From contig CAIPGC010000006.1 in the NCBI GenBank assembly GCA_903864505.1, positions 1 through 49,394 of the forward strand: a DNA stretch of 49,394 nt, given 5' to 3'. Positions within the stretch are counted from its first letter, which is position 1. Every line of letters starts with the position of its first letter. A model generated the notes under the pieces. It saw only the letters and a program-made list of their open reading frames with translations, was not told the DNA's origin and did no database searches. Both the position numbers and the translations under genes were made by a program. Origin of the DNA: an uncultured beta proteobacterium (GTDB taxonomy: Bacteria > Pseudomonadota > Gammaproteobacteria > Burkholderiales > Burkholderiaceae_C). This document shows positions 30,329 through 41,424 of this stretch, in pieces.

Positions 30329-33300
30329 ATGGCAGAGCCTGTCTACGCCGAACTGCATTGCCTCTCCAGTTTCAGTTTCCAGCGCGGTGCGTCGCAGCCG
30401 GAGGAACTGGTGGCGCGCGCGGTCAAGCTCGGCTACCACGCACTTGCGATCACCGACGAATGTTCGGTCGCCGGCGTGGTGCGTGCGCACCAGGAGGCCA
30501 AGGCTTGCGGCCTGAAACTGCTGCTGGGGGCCGAGTTTTGGGTGGACGAGGGCTTCACGGTGGTAGTGCTGGCCCACCATCTGCAAGGCTGGGGCAACCT
30601 GTGTGAGTTCATTACCGCGGCACGGCGCGCTGCACCCAAGGGCAGCTACCGGCTAGGGTGGACGGGGCCGCAGAACCAGCAACTTTGGGCACGCCTGCTC
30701 GGGTGCGAACTGCTTTTGGTTTTTCCAGTTGCTATCACTATGGAAGCGGCCTGCGCTGTATCTACGAGGGCTAGAGACCTATTTGGCATCCATTTGTGGT
30801 TGGCCGTGGCATTGCAGCTGGGTCTGGACGATGCCTTGAAGAGCTGCCGATTGCAACAAATCTCCCAACTCACCGGCGTGCCGCTGGTAGCGGCAGGGGA
30901 TGTGCGCATGCATGTGCGCTCACGCAAACCCCTGCACGATGTGCTCACCGCGGTGCGCCTGGGCCAACCCGTCTCTGCGTGCGGTTTTGCCTTGCAGCCC
31001 AACGCCGAGTCGCATCTGCGCTCACGCGACCGGCTGGCAGCACTGTATCCACCGGCGTGGCTGGCGAACACGCTGGTGGTGGCCGACCGATGCACCTTTG
31101 TGCTCGATGAACTGCGCTACCACTATCCGCTGGAGTCGGTCCTGCCCGGCATGACACCGGCACAGACCCTGCGCCACTACTGCCAGGCGGGCGGCTCGGA
31201 GCGCTATCCGCAAGGGATTCCCTCAGCGGTGTGCAAGACGTTGGGCAAAGAGCTCGATCTGATTGCCGAACTGGCCTATGAGATGTATTTCCTCACGGTG
31301 CACGACATCGTGCGTTTTGCGCGCAGTCAGGGCATTCTGTGCCAGGGCAGGGGATCGGCCGCCAATTCGGTGGTGTGCTACTGCCTGCACATCACCGAGG
31401 TCAACCCGGTAGGGGGGCACCTGATGTTTGAGCGCTTCATCAGCCGCGAGCGCAACGAGCCTCCCGATATTGATGTCGACTTCGAGCACCAGCGCCGCGA
31501 GGAAGTGATTCAGTACATCTACCAGAAATATGGCCGTGAACGTGCCGCCATAGCAGCCACTGTCATCAGCTACCGCCCGCGCAGCGCCTTGCGCGATGTG
31601 GGGCGGGCGCTGGAAATACCAGAGCGGCTGATCACGGCGATGGCCAGGGAACACCCGGGCATGTACAGCCGCGAGATCCTGGGCCAGCGCCTGGCCTGTG
31701 CGCTGGAGCGACTGGGGCCCGACTTTCATGCGCCAGCGCCGCTACGCCTGCAGCAGTGGCTGGGTTTGAGCACGGAGTTGCAGCGTTTTCCGCGCCACCT
31801 GAGCCAGCATGTGGGCGGCTTTGTTCTCACGCAGGGGTTCTTGACCCGGCTGGTTCCTGTCGAAAACGCCGCCATGCCCGAGCGCTCCATCATTCAGTGG
31901 GACAAGGACGACCTGGACGCGGTGGGACTGATGAAGGTCGATGTGCTGGCGCTGGGCATGCTCAGCGCGATTCGCCGTTGCCTGGCGCTGGTGACACAGC
32001 TGCGCGGTCTGGGCGCACCGATGCGCATGCAAGACATTCCCCGCGAAGACCCGGCCACCTACGCCATGATTTGCCAGGCCGATACGGTAGGCGTGTTCCA
32101 GATCGAGAGCCGTGCCCAGATGAGCATGCTGCCCCGGCTCAGGCCCCGTTGCTTCTACGACCTGGTGGTGCAGGTGGCCATTGTGCGTCCGGGGCCGATC
32201 CAAGGCGGCATGGTGCATCCCTACCTGCATGCGCGCAAGGACCGTGCAAACGTGAAGTATCCTGGCCCGGCCCTGGAGCAGGCGCTGGAGCGCACCCTGG
32301 GGGTTCCGATCTTTCAGGAGCAGGTGATGCAGATTGCCGTGCTGGCGGCCGGCTTTACCCCGGGCGAGGCCGATGCCTTGCGCCGCTCCATGGCGGCCTG
32401 GAAGCGCAGTGGCGGGGTTCATAAATTTCGGTCCCGCTTTCTGACTGGCATGGAGAAGAACGGCTATGCGCCGGAGTTTGCCCAGGCCATCTTCAAGCAG
32501 ATGGAGGGCTTTGGCGAGTACGGCTTTCCGGAGAGCCATGCTGCCAGTTTTGCCCTGCTGGTGTACCTGAGCTGCTGGCTCAAATGGCACGAGCCTGCGT
32601 GCTTTCTGGCGGCCATGCTCAACAGCCAGCCGCTGGGGTTTTACGGTCCTGCGCAACTGGTACAGGATGCACGTCGCCACGGTGTGGAGGTGCATCCGAC
32701 CGATGTGTCCCTCAGCGATTGGGATTGCACGTTAGAGCAAAACGGGGCAGTCCGCCTGGGTCTTCGCCTGGTCTCCGGCCTGCGCCAGGAGGTTGCCCAC
32801 CGCATCGCTGCCGAACGCAGCAAAGCGCCATTTCAAAGCACCCAGGACCTTGCCCTGCGCGGCATGCTCAACGCAGCCGACTTGCAAACGCTGGCAAGTG
32901 CCGATGCCCTGCAGTCTTTGAGCGGCCACCGCCGCCAGCAGGTGTGGGATGCCTCGGCGCTCAAGCCCGCACCTGAACTCCTTCAAGGCGTCCCCATCGA
33001 CGAAGCCCCGCTTACGTTCCATCCCGCCAGAGAAGGCGAGGAGGTCACCTTCGACTACTCCGCACTTGGGCTGACTTTGCGCTCGCATCCCTTGCTGCTG
33101 TTGCGTGAGCAGCTATCAAAACAGAAGCTGCTCACGGCCGAGCAGATGCGCCACTACCCCAGCGGCAGACTGGTGCGAGCCTGCGGCATCGTCACCATGC
33201 GACAGCGCCCCCAAACTGCCAAGGGGGTGGTTTTTGTCACACTGGAGGACGAAACTGGCAGCGTGAATGTGATTGTGTGGAAGTCCGTGAAAGAGCATTT

Positions 33301-33460
33301 CCGCCAGGAGGTGTACCAGTCGCGCCTGCTGGCGGTGTATGGGGTGTGGCAGCGCGATCACGATAGTGGCGGCGAGGTGCGCCATGTTATTGCCAAGCGA
33401 CTGGTGGACCTGACGCATCTTCTGGGTGAACTGGCAACGACGAGCCGGGATTTCCACTAG
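30329..33460 (+). CDS. dnaE2: Error-prone DNA polymerase DnaE2
   Basis: 1043 residues. The N-terminal PHP domain starts YAELHCLSSFSFQRGASQPE. The C-family polymerase core carries the catalytic aspartates in EPPDIDVDFEHQRREEV near residue 379, with RGSAANSVVCYCL, FQIESRAQMSMLPRLRP, VRPGPIQGGMVHP, FQEQVMQIA and GFGEYGFPESHAASFALL. A C-terminal OB-fold (VRACGIVTMRQRPQTAKGVV) follows. The length and order fit the SOS polymerase rather than the replicative DnaE1 (~1160 residues). It works with ImuA and ImuB in mutagenic lesion bypass. Residues ~135-153 (AITMEAACAVSTRARDLFG) coincide with a dispersed-repeat copy inserted in frame. imuA-imuB are ~8.5 kb upstream instead of adjacent. Confidence 0.93.
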   Translation: MAEPVYAELHCLSSFSFQRGASQPEELVARAVKLGYHALAITDECSVAGVVRAHQEAKACGLKLLLGAEFWVDEGFTVVVLAHHLQGWGNLCEFITAARRAAPKGSYRLGWTGPQNQQLWARLLGCELLLVFPVAITMEAACAVSTRARDLFGIHLWLAVALQLGLDDALKSCRLQQISQLTGVPLVAAGDVRMHVRSRKPLHDVLTAVRLGQPVSACGFALQPNAESHLRSRDRLAALYPPAWLANTLVVADRCTFVLDELRYHYPLESVLPGMTPAQTLRHYCQAGGSERYPQGIPSAVCKTLGKELDLIAELAYEMYFLTVHDIVRFARSQGILCQGRGSAANSVVCYCLHITEVNPVGGHLMFERFISRERNEPPDIDVDFEHQRREEVIQYIYQKYGRERAAIAATVISYRPRSALRDVGRALEIPERLITAMAREHPGMYSREILGQRLACALERLGPDFHAPAPLRLQQWLGLSTELQRFPRHLSQHVGGFVLTQGFLTRLVPVENAAMPERSIIQWDKDDLDAVGLMKVDVLALGMLSAIRRCLALVTQLRGLGAPMRMQDIPREDPATYAMICQADTVGVFQIESRAQMSMLPRLRPRCFYDLVVQVAIVRPGPIQGGMVHPYLHARKDRANVKYPGPALEQALERTLGVPIFQEQVMQIAVLAAGFTPGEADALRRSMAAWKRSGGVHKFRSRFLTGMEKNGYAPEFAQAIFKQMEGFGEYGFPESHAASFALLVYLSCWLKWHEPACFLAAMLNSQPLGFYGPAQLVQDARRHGVEVHPTDVSLSDWDCTLEQNGAVRLGLRLVSGLRQEVAHRIAAERSKAPFQSTQDLALRGMLNAADLQTLASADALQSLSGHRRQQVWDASALKPAPELLQGVPIDEAPLTFHPAREGEEVTFDYSALGLTLRSHPLLLLREQLSKQKLLTAEQMRHYPSGRLVRACGIVTMRQRPQTAKGVVFVTLEDETGSVNVIVWKSVKEHFRQEVYQSRLLAVYGVWQRDHDSGGEVRHVIAKRLVDLTHLLGELATTSRDFH
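30731..30790 (+). repeat. Dispersed short repeat, copy B, inside dnaE2
   Basis: GCTATCACTATGGAAGCGGC, then CTGCGCTG and TACGAGGGCTAGAGACC. GCTATCA to GGCTA spans 43 bases as in the intergenic copy at 3633, and the two match at most positions, including GGAAGCG and the GAGGGCTA/GGGGGCTA end. The dnaE2 frame continues without a stop. It falls in the PHP domain, at a place where I expect a variable loop. Confidence 0.75.
33112..33137 (+). repeat. Possible half-copy of the dispersed repeat near the dnaE2 3' end
   Basis: GCTATCAAAACAGAAGCTGC followed by TCACG resembles the left half of the repeat, but no right half follows. The encoded EQLSKQKLLTAEQM would also be acceptable family sequence, so chance is possible. 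Confidence 0.3.
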
Positions 33461-33513
33461 CGATTCTGGGGTGATCGCCGCATGCTGAGCATGTTTTCCA
33501 TTGCCCGCCCATA

Positions 33514-34107
33514 ATGCCTCGCATGTCAATCAAACACACCCTTGCTTCGTGGTCCATGGGCTTTTTTCTGGCCACTGGGCTGGGCACCGGTGCCTCGGCC
33601 CAGACTGCGCCGGCGCCGGCTTGTCCTGCACTGTTGCAGCAGGAGTTCCCTCGCTTGCAAGACGACGCACCCCAAAACCTGTGCCAATACGCTGGCAAGG
33701 TGGTGCTGGTGGTCAATACCGCCAGCTACTGCGGTTTCACCAGTCAGTACGAGGCTTTGGAGGCGCTGTACGCCAAGTACCAATCCAAAGGTTTGGTAGT
33801 ACTGGGATTCCCATCCAATGACTTTGGCAAGCAGGAACCAGGATCGTCGAAGGAAATTGCCGACTTCTGTTTCAACACCTACGGCGTAAAGTTTCCCATG
33901 TTTGCCAAGAGCGCGGTGGTAGGTGCTACGCGCAATGCCATGTACGAAGCGCTTTTTCAGGCGACCAAATCGCCACCCAGGTGGAATTTTCACAAGTACC
34001 TGATTGATCGCAATGGCAAGGTCGCTGCGACCTACCCCAGCAACGTGCCTCCAGACAACGTCAATGTCGTGACCGCTATCGAAAAGGCGCTCGCTCAAAA
34101 GTCGTGA
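33514..34107 (+). CDS. Exported glutathione peroxidase (cysteine type)
   Basis: 197 residues. An N-terminal signal peptide (SWSMGFFLATGLGTGASAQ) predicts a periplasmic protein; ATG 33523 is an alternative start. The thioredoxin-like fold has the family triad: Cys near residue 72 in VVNTASYCGFTSQY, Gln in FPSNDFGKQEPGS and Trp in RWNFHKYLID. It should reduce hydrogen or lipid peroxides, in bacteria usually with thioredoxin-like donors. The gene begins 53 bases after dnaE2 and is convergent with ppdK (nine bases between stops). An exported form is less common than the cytoplasmic one. Confidence 0.9.
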   Translation: MPRMSIKHTLASWSMGFFLATGLGTGASAQTAPAPACPALLQQEFPRLQDDAPQNLCQYAGKVVLVVNTASYCGFTSQYEALEALYAKYQSKGLVVLGFPSNDFGKQEPGSSKEIADFCFNTYGVKFPMFAKSAVVGATRNAMYEALFQATKSPPRWNFHKYLIDRNGKVAATYPSNVPPDNVNVVTAIEKALAQKS

Positions 34108-34116
34108 GAAAGTGGC

Positions 34117-36840
<2,724 letters not shown>

Positions 36841-36927
36841 GGCAAGCTCCTTAAGTAGACCGACAGCCTCCTTTCAATTTAGTCCTCCTGCACCGGGGGG
36901 GTGCTGATCCACATCAATCCTTGCTGT

Positions 36928-37491
36928 TTACTTCGCTGCGTCCTTGGCGTGCATCTGCTGGAGTTGCGTGCGCCACGATGTCCAGTCCTGCGCTTGCCCG
37001 GATTCGAATCGGCTTTGCAGATTCTTCAGCACATAAGGCCAGGCCTTTTCGAAATAGGCTTTGGCTTTGGGCCATTCGCCGGTGCTTCCCCAGCCCAGAT
37101 GGGTGAGCGTCAGTCGGGTGGTCTCACCTTCCGGCGCAAAGCGAAGTATGACGACCGTGCGTTGCTCCCGCGCTTGTGCCAGATGGGGTGGTGCGTTCCA
37201 GGTGAACGACAGCAATTGTTCAGGCTCGACCGCCAGCACCTGCATCGTGTCAGCGCCCTTCAGTCCGGGTCTCGCATAGGGGTCCATGTGGACATGAAAC
37301 GCGCCGTCCGGGCGAGCGTCGATTTCCGCTTCAGGTGCAAAGAAGCTGGTGATTCCTTGGCTGCTGGTCCAGGCCTCCCAGACCGCACTGACGGGAGCCT
37401 TGACCAAGACGGAAATTTCAATGGCAGGCTCACCCGCGTGGGTAACACCGGTTACAGCCAGGGCGGTGGATAAAAGCACTTCTTTCAGCAT
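36928..37491 (-). CDS. Exported SRPBCC/AHSA1-like protein
   Basis: 187 residues from ATG 37491, chosen because AGGA lies eight bases upstream and because it opens with a signal peptide (MLKEVLLSTALAVTGVTHAG). The mature part has the AHSA1/START-like helix-grip pattern: VLVKAPVSAVWEAWTSSQGI, FFAPEAEIDARPDGAFHVHM, TWNAPPHLAQAREQRTVVIL, TLTHLGWGSTGEWPKAKAYF. Members are usually cytoplasmic ligand-binding or Hsp90-cochaperone-like proteins, so export is notable. The ligand is unknown. It lies upstream of ppdK on the same strand. Confidence 0.8.
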   Translation of the reverse strand: MLKEVLLSTALAVTGVTHAGEPAIEISVLVKAPVSAVWEAWTSSQGITSFFAPEAEIDARPDGAFHVHMDPYARPGLKGADTMQVLAVEPEQLLSFTWNAPPHLAQAREQRTVVILRFAPEGETTRLTLTHLGWGSTGEWPKAKAYFEKAWPYVLKNLQSRFESGQAQDWTSWRTQLQQMHAKDAAK

Positions 37492-37730
37492 GGCAAATTC
37501 CTCGCGTCCGGATCGGGTCACGCGAGGATAGTTGGATGGCCCGGGATGTCAAGCGACTCGGTAGCAGGCAGGGTTGCCCGCAATATGCATGACAATGTCC
37601 GGTTTCAGCACTGCTGCGCAACAGAGTCTGCGATTTGGGCCAGGTGCAACCCCTAAAGGGCCGGACCCCTGCGTCGATTCAGCTCGGGAGTGGAGAACAT
37701 CGCAGGCGATGGTTTAACCAGAAATTTCAT

Positions 37731-38363
37731 ATGACGCTCACTACCTGGTGGTTGTTTGTACTGATGACGTTCGTCGTCTCCGCCACGCCCGGCCCCAACA
37801 TGCTGCTTGTGATGAGCAGCAGTGCGCGCTACGGTGTGCGCGCAGCAGTGCTTACCATGGCCGGCTGCATGACCGCCTTGCTGGCAATGATGAGCGTTTC
37901 GGCCGCCGGACTGGGTGCGTTGCTGCACGCCTTTCCTGCCGTCTTTGATGCCATGCGTCTGTCAGGCGCGGGCTACCTGGCCTACTTGGGGGTCAAGAGC
38001 TGGCGTTCCCCGGTGCCGGACGACCAGATGCCCGGTTCGAGCAGCACCAGCGAGCCTGCGGTCCGACCCGGGGTACTGTACCGGCAGGGATTTTTGGTGG
38101 CTGCCAGCAATCCGAAGGCGATTCTTTTTGCGGCCGCGTTCCTCCCGCAATTCATCGATCCGGAGTTGGCACAGTTGCCGCAGTTTGCGATTCTCCTCAT
38201 CACCTTTTCCATCATCGAAGTAGCCTGGTACTTTGTCTATGCCGTAAGCGGCAAGCGGCTGTCGGTGTACTTGCAGCGCGCCAACGTCTTACGGGTATTC
38301 AACCGTGCCACCGGCGGCGTGTTCGTTGGATTCGCCGTGTGGATGGCATTTGCGCGGGAATAG
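37731..38363 (+). CDS. LysE/RhtB-family amino-acid exporter
   Basis: 210 residues from ATG 37731. VSATPGPNMLLVMSSSARYG at the N-terminus and SNPKAILFAAAFLPQFID in the second half are the two LysE/RhtB signatures; six membrane helices are expected. Relatives export homoserine, threonine, leucine or similar. The ~240 bases upstream (37492-37730) show no other gene. RhtB-type substrates cannot be told from sequence alone. Confidence 0.88.
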   Translation: MTLTTWWLFVLMTFVVSATPGPNMLLVMSSSARYGVRAAVLTMAGCMTALLAMMSVSAAGLGALLHAFPAVFDAMRLSGAGYLAYLGVKSWRSPVPDDQMPGSSSTSEPAVRPGVLYRQGFLVAASNPKAILFAAAFLPQFIDPELAQLPQFAILLITFSIIEVAWYFVYAVSGKRLSVYLQRANVLRVFNRATGGVFVGFAVWMAFARE

Positions 38364-38434
38364 GCGCGAAGAGGTGCGATCCGCACCCATAATGGTGGCA
38401 CTTTTGTGGAATTGGAGCCTGGAGTTCGGCCCGT

Positions 38435-39259
38435 ATGCATCTGGATGATTTGCTTGATTCGCAGCTTGCGCTGCCCAGTATTCCCCGCGTCATCGCGCTG
38501 GTACTCAGTGAGCTCAACCGCGAGGAGCCCGATCTGCGCAGAATCAGCCACGACATCAACACCGATCCCGGGCTGGCCGCGCGCCTGCTGCGGCTGGCCA
38601 ACTCGGCGCAGTTTCAGTTGACGAACAGGATAGGTGGCGTGTCCGAGGCACTTGCGGTGTTGGGGCTGGACCAGGTTCGAACACTGACCATGGCGGCAGG
38701 CGTGGCGGGTGTCTTCAAGAAGGTGCCGGGAATGGACATGCACCAGTTCTGGCGCTACAGCCTGGACGTGGCCAAACTCTCACGCAAACTTGCGCGTGAA
38801 ATTCGTGGCAACCCGTCGAATGCGTTCACCGCGGGTCTGATGCACGCCGCAGGTGAATTGGTAATGCATCTGGGCATGCCCGAACAAATGTACTTTCTCA
38901 ATGACCAGGCCAAACCTCTATCGCCTATGCGTGCCCGAGCGGAGCACCGGTTGCTGGGGTACAACTACGCCGATGTGGGCGGCGGTTTTGCAAGAAACTG
39001 GGAATTCCCGCAAGCCATCATTGACGCTATCGAACACCAGTTGGCGCCCTTTGCCGAAGCGGTTTACGAGCCGCTGGCGGGCATCGTGCACCTGGCTGCC
39101 TGGCGGGCCCGGGCGCGTGAGGAGGGGATGGGCGAAGGTGCTATGGCCGATAGCTTTCCCGCCGAAGTGGCGCTGACGTTGGGCATCGATATCGACCACG
39201 TGCTGACACAGGAAGCGGTGGAGTGGACCACTGGGCAAGAAGCCGCAGCAATGACTTGA
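38435..39259 (+). CDS. HDOD-domain signalling protein
   Basis: 274 residues from ATG 38435, with GGAG ten bases upstream. LPSIPRVIALVLSELNREEP, INTDPGLAARLLRLANSAQF and ALAVLGLDQVRTLTM form the canonical HDOD helical core. Unlike HD phosphohydrolases, HDOD proteins lack the metal pair; GLMHAAGELV replaces 'HDIGEL'. They act in bacterial signalling, often with cyclic di-GMP or motility circuits. No additional domain is present. It is convergent with the DMT permease gene. Confidence 0.88.
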   Translation: MHLDDLLDSQLALPSIPRVIALVLSELNREEPDLRRISHDINTDPGLAARLLRLANSAQFQLTNRIGGVSEALAVLGLDQVRTLTMAAGVAGVFKKVPGMDMHQFWRYSLDVAKLSRKLAREIRGNPSNAFTAGLMHAAGELVMHLGMPEQMYFLNDQAKPLSPMRARAEHRLLGYNYADVGGGFARNWEFPQAIIDAIEHQLAPFAEAVYEPLAGIVHLAAWRARAREEGMGEGAMADSFPAEVALTLGIDIDHVLTQEAVEWTTGQEAAAMT

Positions 39260-39274
39260 ACGTCGCCCCGACCC

Positions 39275-40171
39275 CTAGCGGCCGGTGTCCAGCGCGAATC
39301 TGCGCACCCTGGGCCACAGCAAATTCACTGCCAGCCCTCCCATCACCAGCGCCGCCGCCATTAGCTTCCAGGGCTGCAGCGGCTCGCCCAGCCACAGCGC
39401 CGAGGCACCCATGCCGAACACGGGCACCAGTAGCGCCATGGGGGTGATCGTGGCTGCCGGGTGGCGTGCCAGTAGCCAGCCCCAGGCGGCGTAGCCAAAC
39501 AGGGTGTTGCCCCAGGATTGCCAGGCCACTGCCACCCAGGCTTGCCAGTTGGCGTGCAGCACCGCTGCGGAGATGGCGCTCCAGCCCTCCAGCGCAAACG
39601 AGAGCACGAACAACGGAGGCAGTGAAAAAGCGCTGGCCCACACCACGTAGGACAGCATATTGCTTGGTGCTGCTTCCTTGGCCGCAATATTGCCGCCGGC
39701 CCAGGACAGTGCTGCAAACAGCACCAGCACCAGGCCCAGCACGGTGGTCGTACCATCGGTGTGCGCGGCGATGGTGGCAATGCCTGCGCCCGCCAGCACC
39801 AGTGCCAGCCACTGGAAGGGCTGCACCCGCTCACCGGAGAGGCGCATCGACAGGCCGATGGTGAAGAACACTTGGGTCTGCACCACCAGCGACGCAATGC
39901 CCGGCGAAATGTGGCCGTTGATGGCCAAGTACAACAGACCGAACTGGCCCACACCGATGAGCATGCCATAGGCCGCCAGATTGCGCCAGCCCACGTTCGG
40001 GCGTGGCAGGAAGAACATGGCGGGAACAAGTGCCAGCGTAAACCGCATTGCGGCGAACAAAATTGGTGGCAACTGGCCCAGTGCCAGTTTGATCACCACA
40101 AAATTGGTCCCCCAGACGATGACGACAGCCATTGCGAGGAGAAAGTGTCGCAGGGACAGGTGTGCGGGCAT
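39275..40171 (-). CDS. EamA/DMT-family permease
   Basis: 298 residues from ATG 40171 (the frame continues to 40213 without family sequence). Ten hydrophobic helices in two EamA repeats: VIVWGTNFVVIKLALGQLPP at the start of repeat 1, then LVLFAALSWAGGNIAAKEA and TPMALLVPVFGMGASALWLGE in repeat 2. The family exports amino acids or metabolites; this one resembles the EamA (cysteine/O-acetylserine) group. The substrate is unknown. It shares a short divergent promoter region with the sialidase-like gene. Confidence 0.88.
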   Translation of the reverse strand: MPAHLSLRHFLLAMAVVIVWGTNFVVIKLALGQLPPILFAAMRFTLALVPAMFFLPRPNVGWRNLAAYGMLIGVGQFGLLYLAINGHISPGIASLVVQTQVFFTIGLSMRLSGERVQPFQWLALVLAGAGIATIAAHTDGTTTVLGLVLVLFAALSWAGGNIAAKEAAPSNMLSYVVWASAFSLPPLFVLSFALEGWSAISAAVLHANWQAWVAVAWQSWGNTLFGYAAWGWLLARHPAATITPMALLVPVFGMGASALWLGEPLQPWKLMAAALVMGGLAVNLLWPRVRRFALDTGR

Positions 40172-40248
40172 GCCCCATTGTGCCTTGGACACCCGACACC
40201 TTGGAGCCCACACTGCTCGAACGCAGCGACAGACACTAAGATAGATGC

Positions 40249-41424
40249 ATGCAACTCAACCCACTCCTGCTGCGTGCGCTGTTGACCGTCCTTGCAAGTG
40301 TGGTGATCGGGGGCGTGGACTGGTGGCTGCGACCAGTCGCTCCAACCCCTTCACAGGCTGTGTGGCCGCAGGTTGGTGCTGCCACCGCGGTTGCGCGGTG
40401 GACATCCGTGGCAAGCGGAACCATTCCCATGCCCGAGGGTGCTGCCGCAGCGCACGCGAGTACCCTGCTGGTCATGCCCGAGGGTAGCGCAGCCGTGCTG
40501 ACGGCCTTCTGGTTTGCCGGCGACCGCGAGAGCGCTGCCAATGTGCAGATCGCTGCCTCGCAATGGGAGCGCGCCACCCAGCGGTGGTCGGCGGCACGCT
40601 TGGTGGTGAACCGCGAAGCGCTGGGGACTCAGTTGGGCTGGGGTGTTCGTCGCCTGGGTAACCCTGTGGCCTGGCTGGATGGGCAGTCGCGCATGCATCT
40701 GTTTGTGGTCGCAACCGGGTGGGGTGGCTGGGCCGCCTCGCGCATCTTGCATCTGCGCCAGACCAGCGCAAGCACCGGTCTGGCTGAACTCCGCTTTGAG
40801 CCGGTGCGCGTGCTCCCGCTTTCGTGGCTGTGGAACACCAGTTTTCTGGTACGCAATGCGCCACTGCCACTGGTAGACGGCGGCATGGTGCTTCCGGTGC
40901 ATTTTGAGTTGGGAATTAAGTACCCGGTGGTGCTGCGCTTTGACCGGGACGGAGGGTTCAAGGGCATGGCCCGGATGTCCAACCGCCACCATGCCTTGCA
41001 GCCCACGTTGCTGATGCAGTCCCCGCACAAGTGGTTGGCGCTGCTGCGCGATCAGCGAACCGACGGCAAGGTGGGGGTGGTGGGCACAGCAGACGGTGGC
41101 GTGCGCTGGAGTGACTTGCCGGATCTGAAACTGGACAACCCGGACGCTGCGATCGCGGGTCTGGGACTGGGAACCGGCCAGATGGTGCTGGCGCACAACC
41201 CGTCCACTACTTCACGCAACACGCTTGCATTAAGCCAGTCGAGCACGGGCGATGCCTGGGCGCTGGTGAAGGTACTGGAGCAGGGTTCAGACGGTGAGGA
41301 GTACTCCTACCCTTCGCTGGCCTGGGCTGAAGGGCAACTGTGGGTGAGCTATACCGCAAATCGAAAGCGTATTGCATGGCAGCGTCTGGCACGCAGCACT
41401 AGCAGCACAGGGAACGCACCATGA
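40249..41424 (+). CDS. Sialidase-like beta-propeller protein, membrane anchored
   Basis: 391 residues. A single N-terminal membrane segment (LLLRALLTVLASVVIGGVDWW) acts as signal anchor. The rest reads as a sialidase/BNR-type beta propeller: WFAGDRESAANVQIAAS, GNPVAWLDGQSRMHLFVV, WLWNTSFLVRNAPLPLVDGGM, GVVGTADGGVRWSDLP and EEYSYPSLAWAEGQLWVSYT. Similar proteins are called exo-alpha-sialidase, but I cannot confirm all catalytic residues. A role in trimming or sensing cell-surface glycan is a guess from the neighbouring glycosyltransferases. Its stop overlaps the next start by four bases. Confidence 0.7.
   Translation: MQLNPLLLRALLTVLASVVIGGVDWWLRPVAPTPSQAVWPQVGAATAVARWTSVASGTIPMPEGAAAAHASTLLVMPEGSAAVLTAFWFAGDRESAANVQIAASQWERATQRWSAARLVVNREALGTQLGWGVRRLGNPVAWLDGQSRMHLFVVATGWGGWAASRILHLRQTSASTGLAELRFEPVRVLPLSWLWNTSFLVRNAPLPLVDGGMVLPVHFELGIKYPVVLRFDRDGGFKGMARMSNRHHALQPTLLMQSPHKWLALLRDQRTDGKVGVVGTADGGVRWSDLPDLKLDNPDAAIAGLGLGTGQMVLAHNPSTTSRNTLALSQSSTGDAWALVKVLEQGSDGEEYSYPSLAWAEGQLWVSYTANRKRIAWQRLARSTSSTGNAP

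Noticed and set aside
38372-38387. GGTGCG-ATC-CGCACC hairpin after the LysE gene as a terminator
   Set aside because: Short stem, three-base loop and no following T-run.
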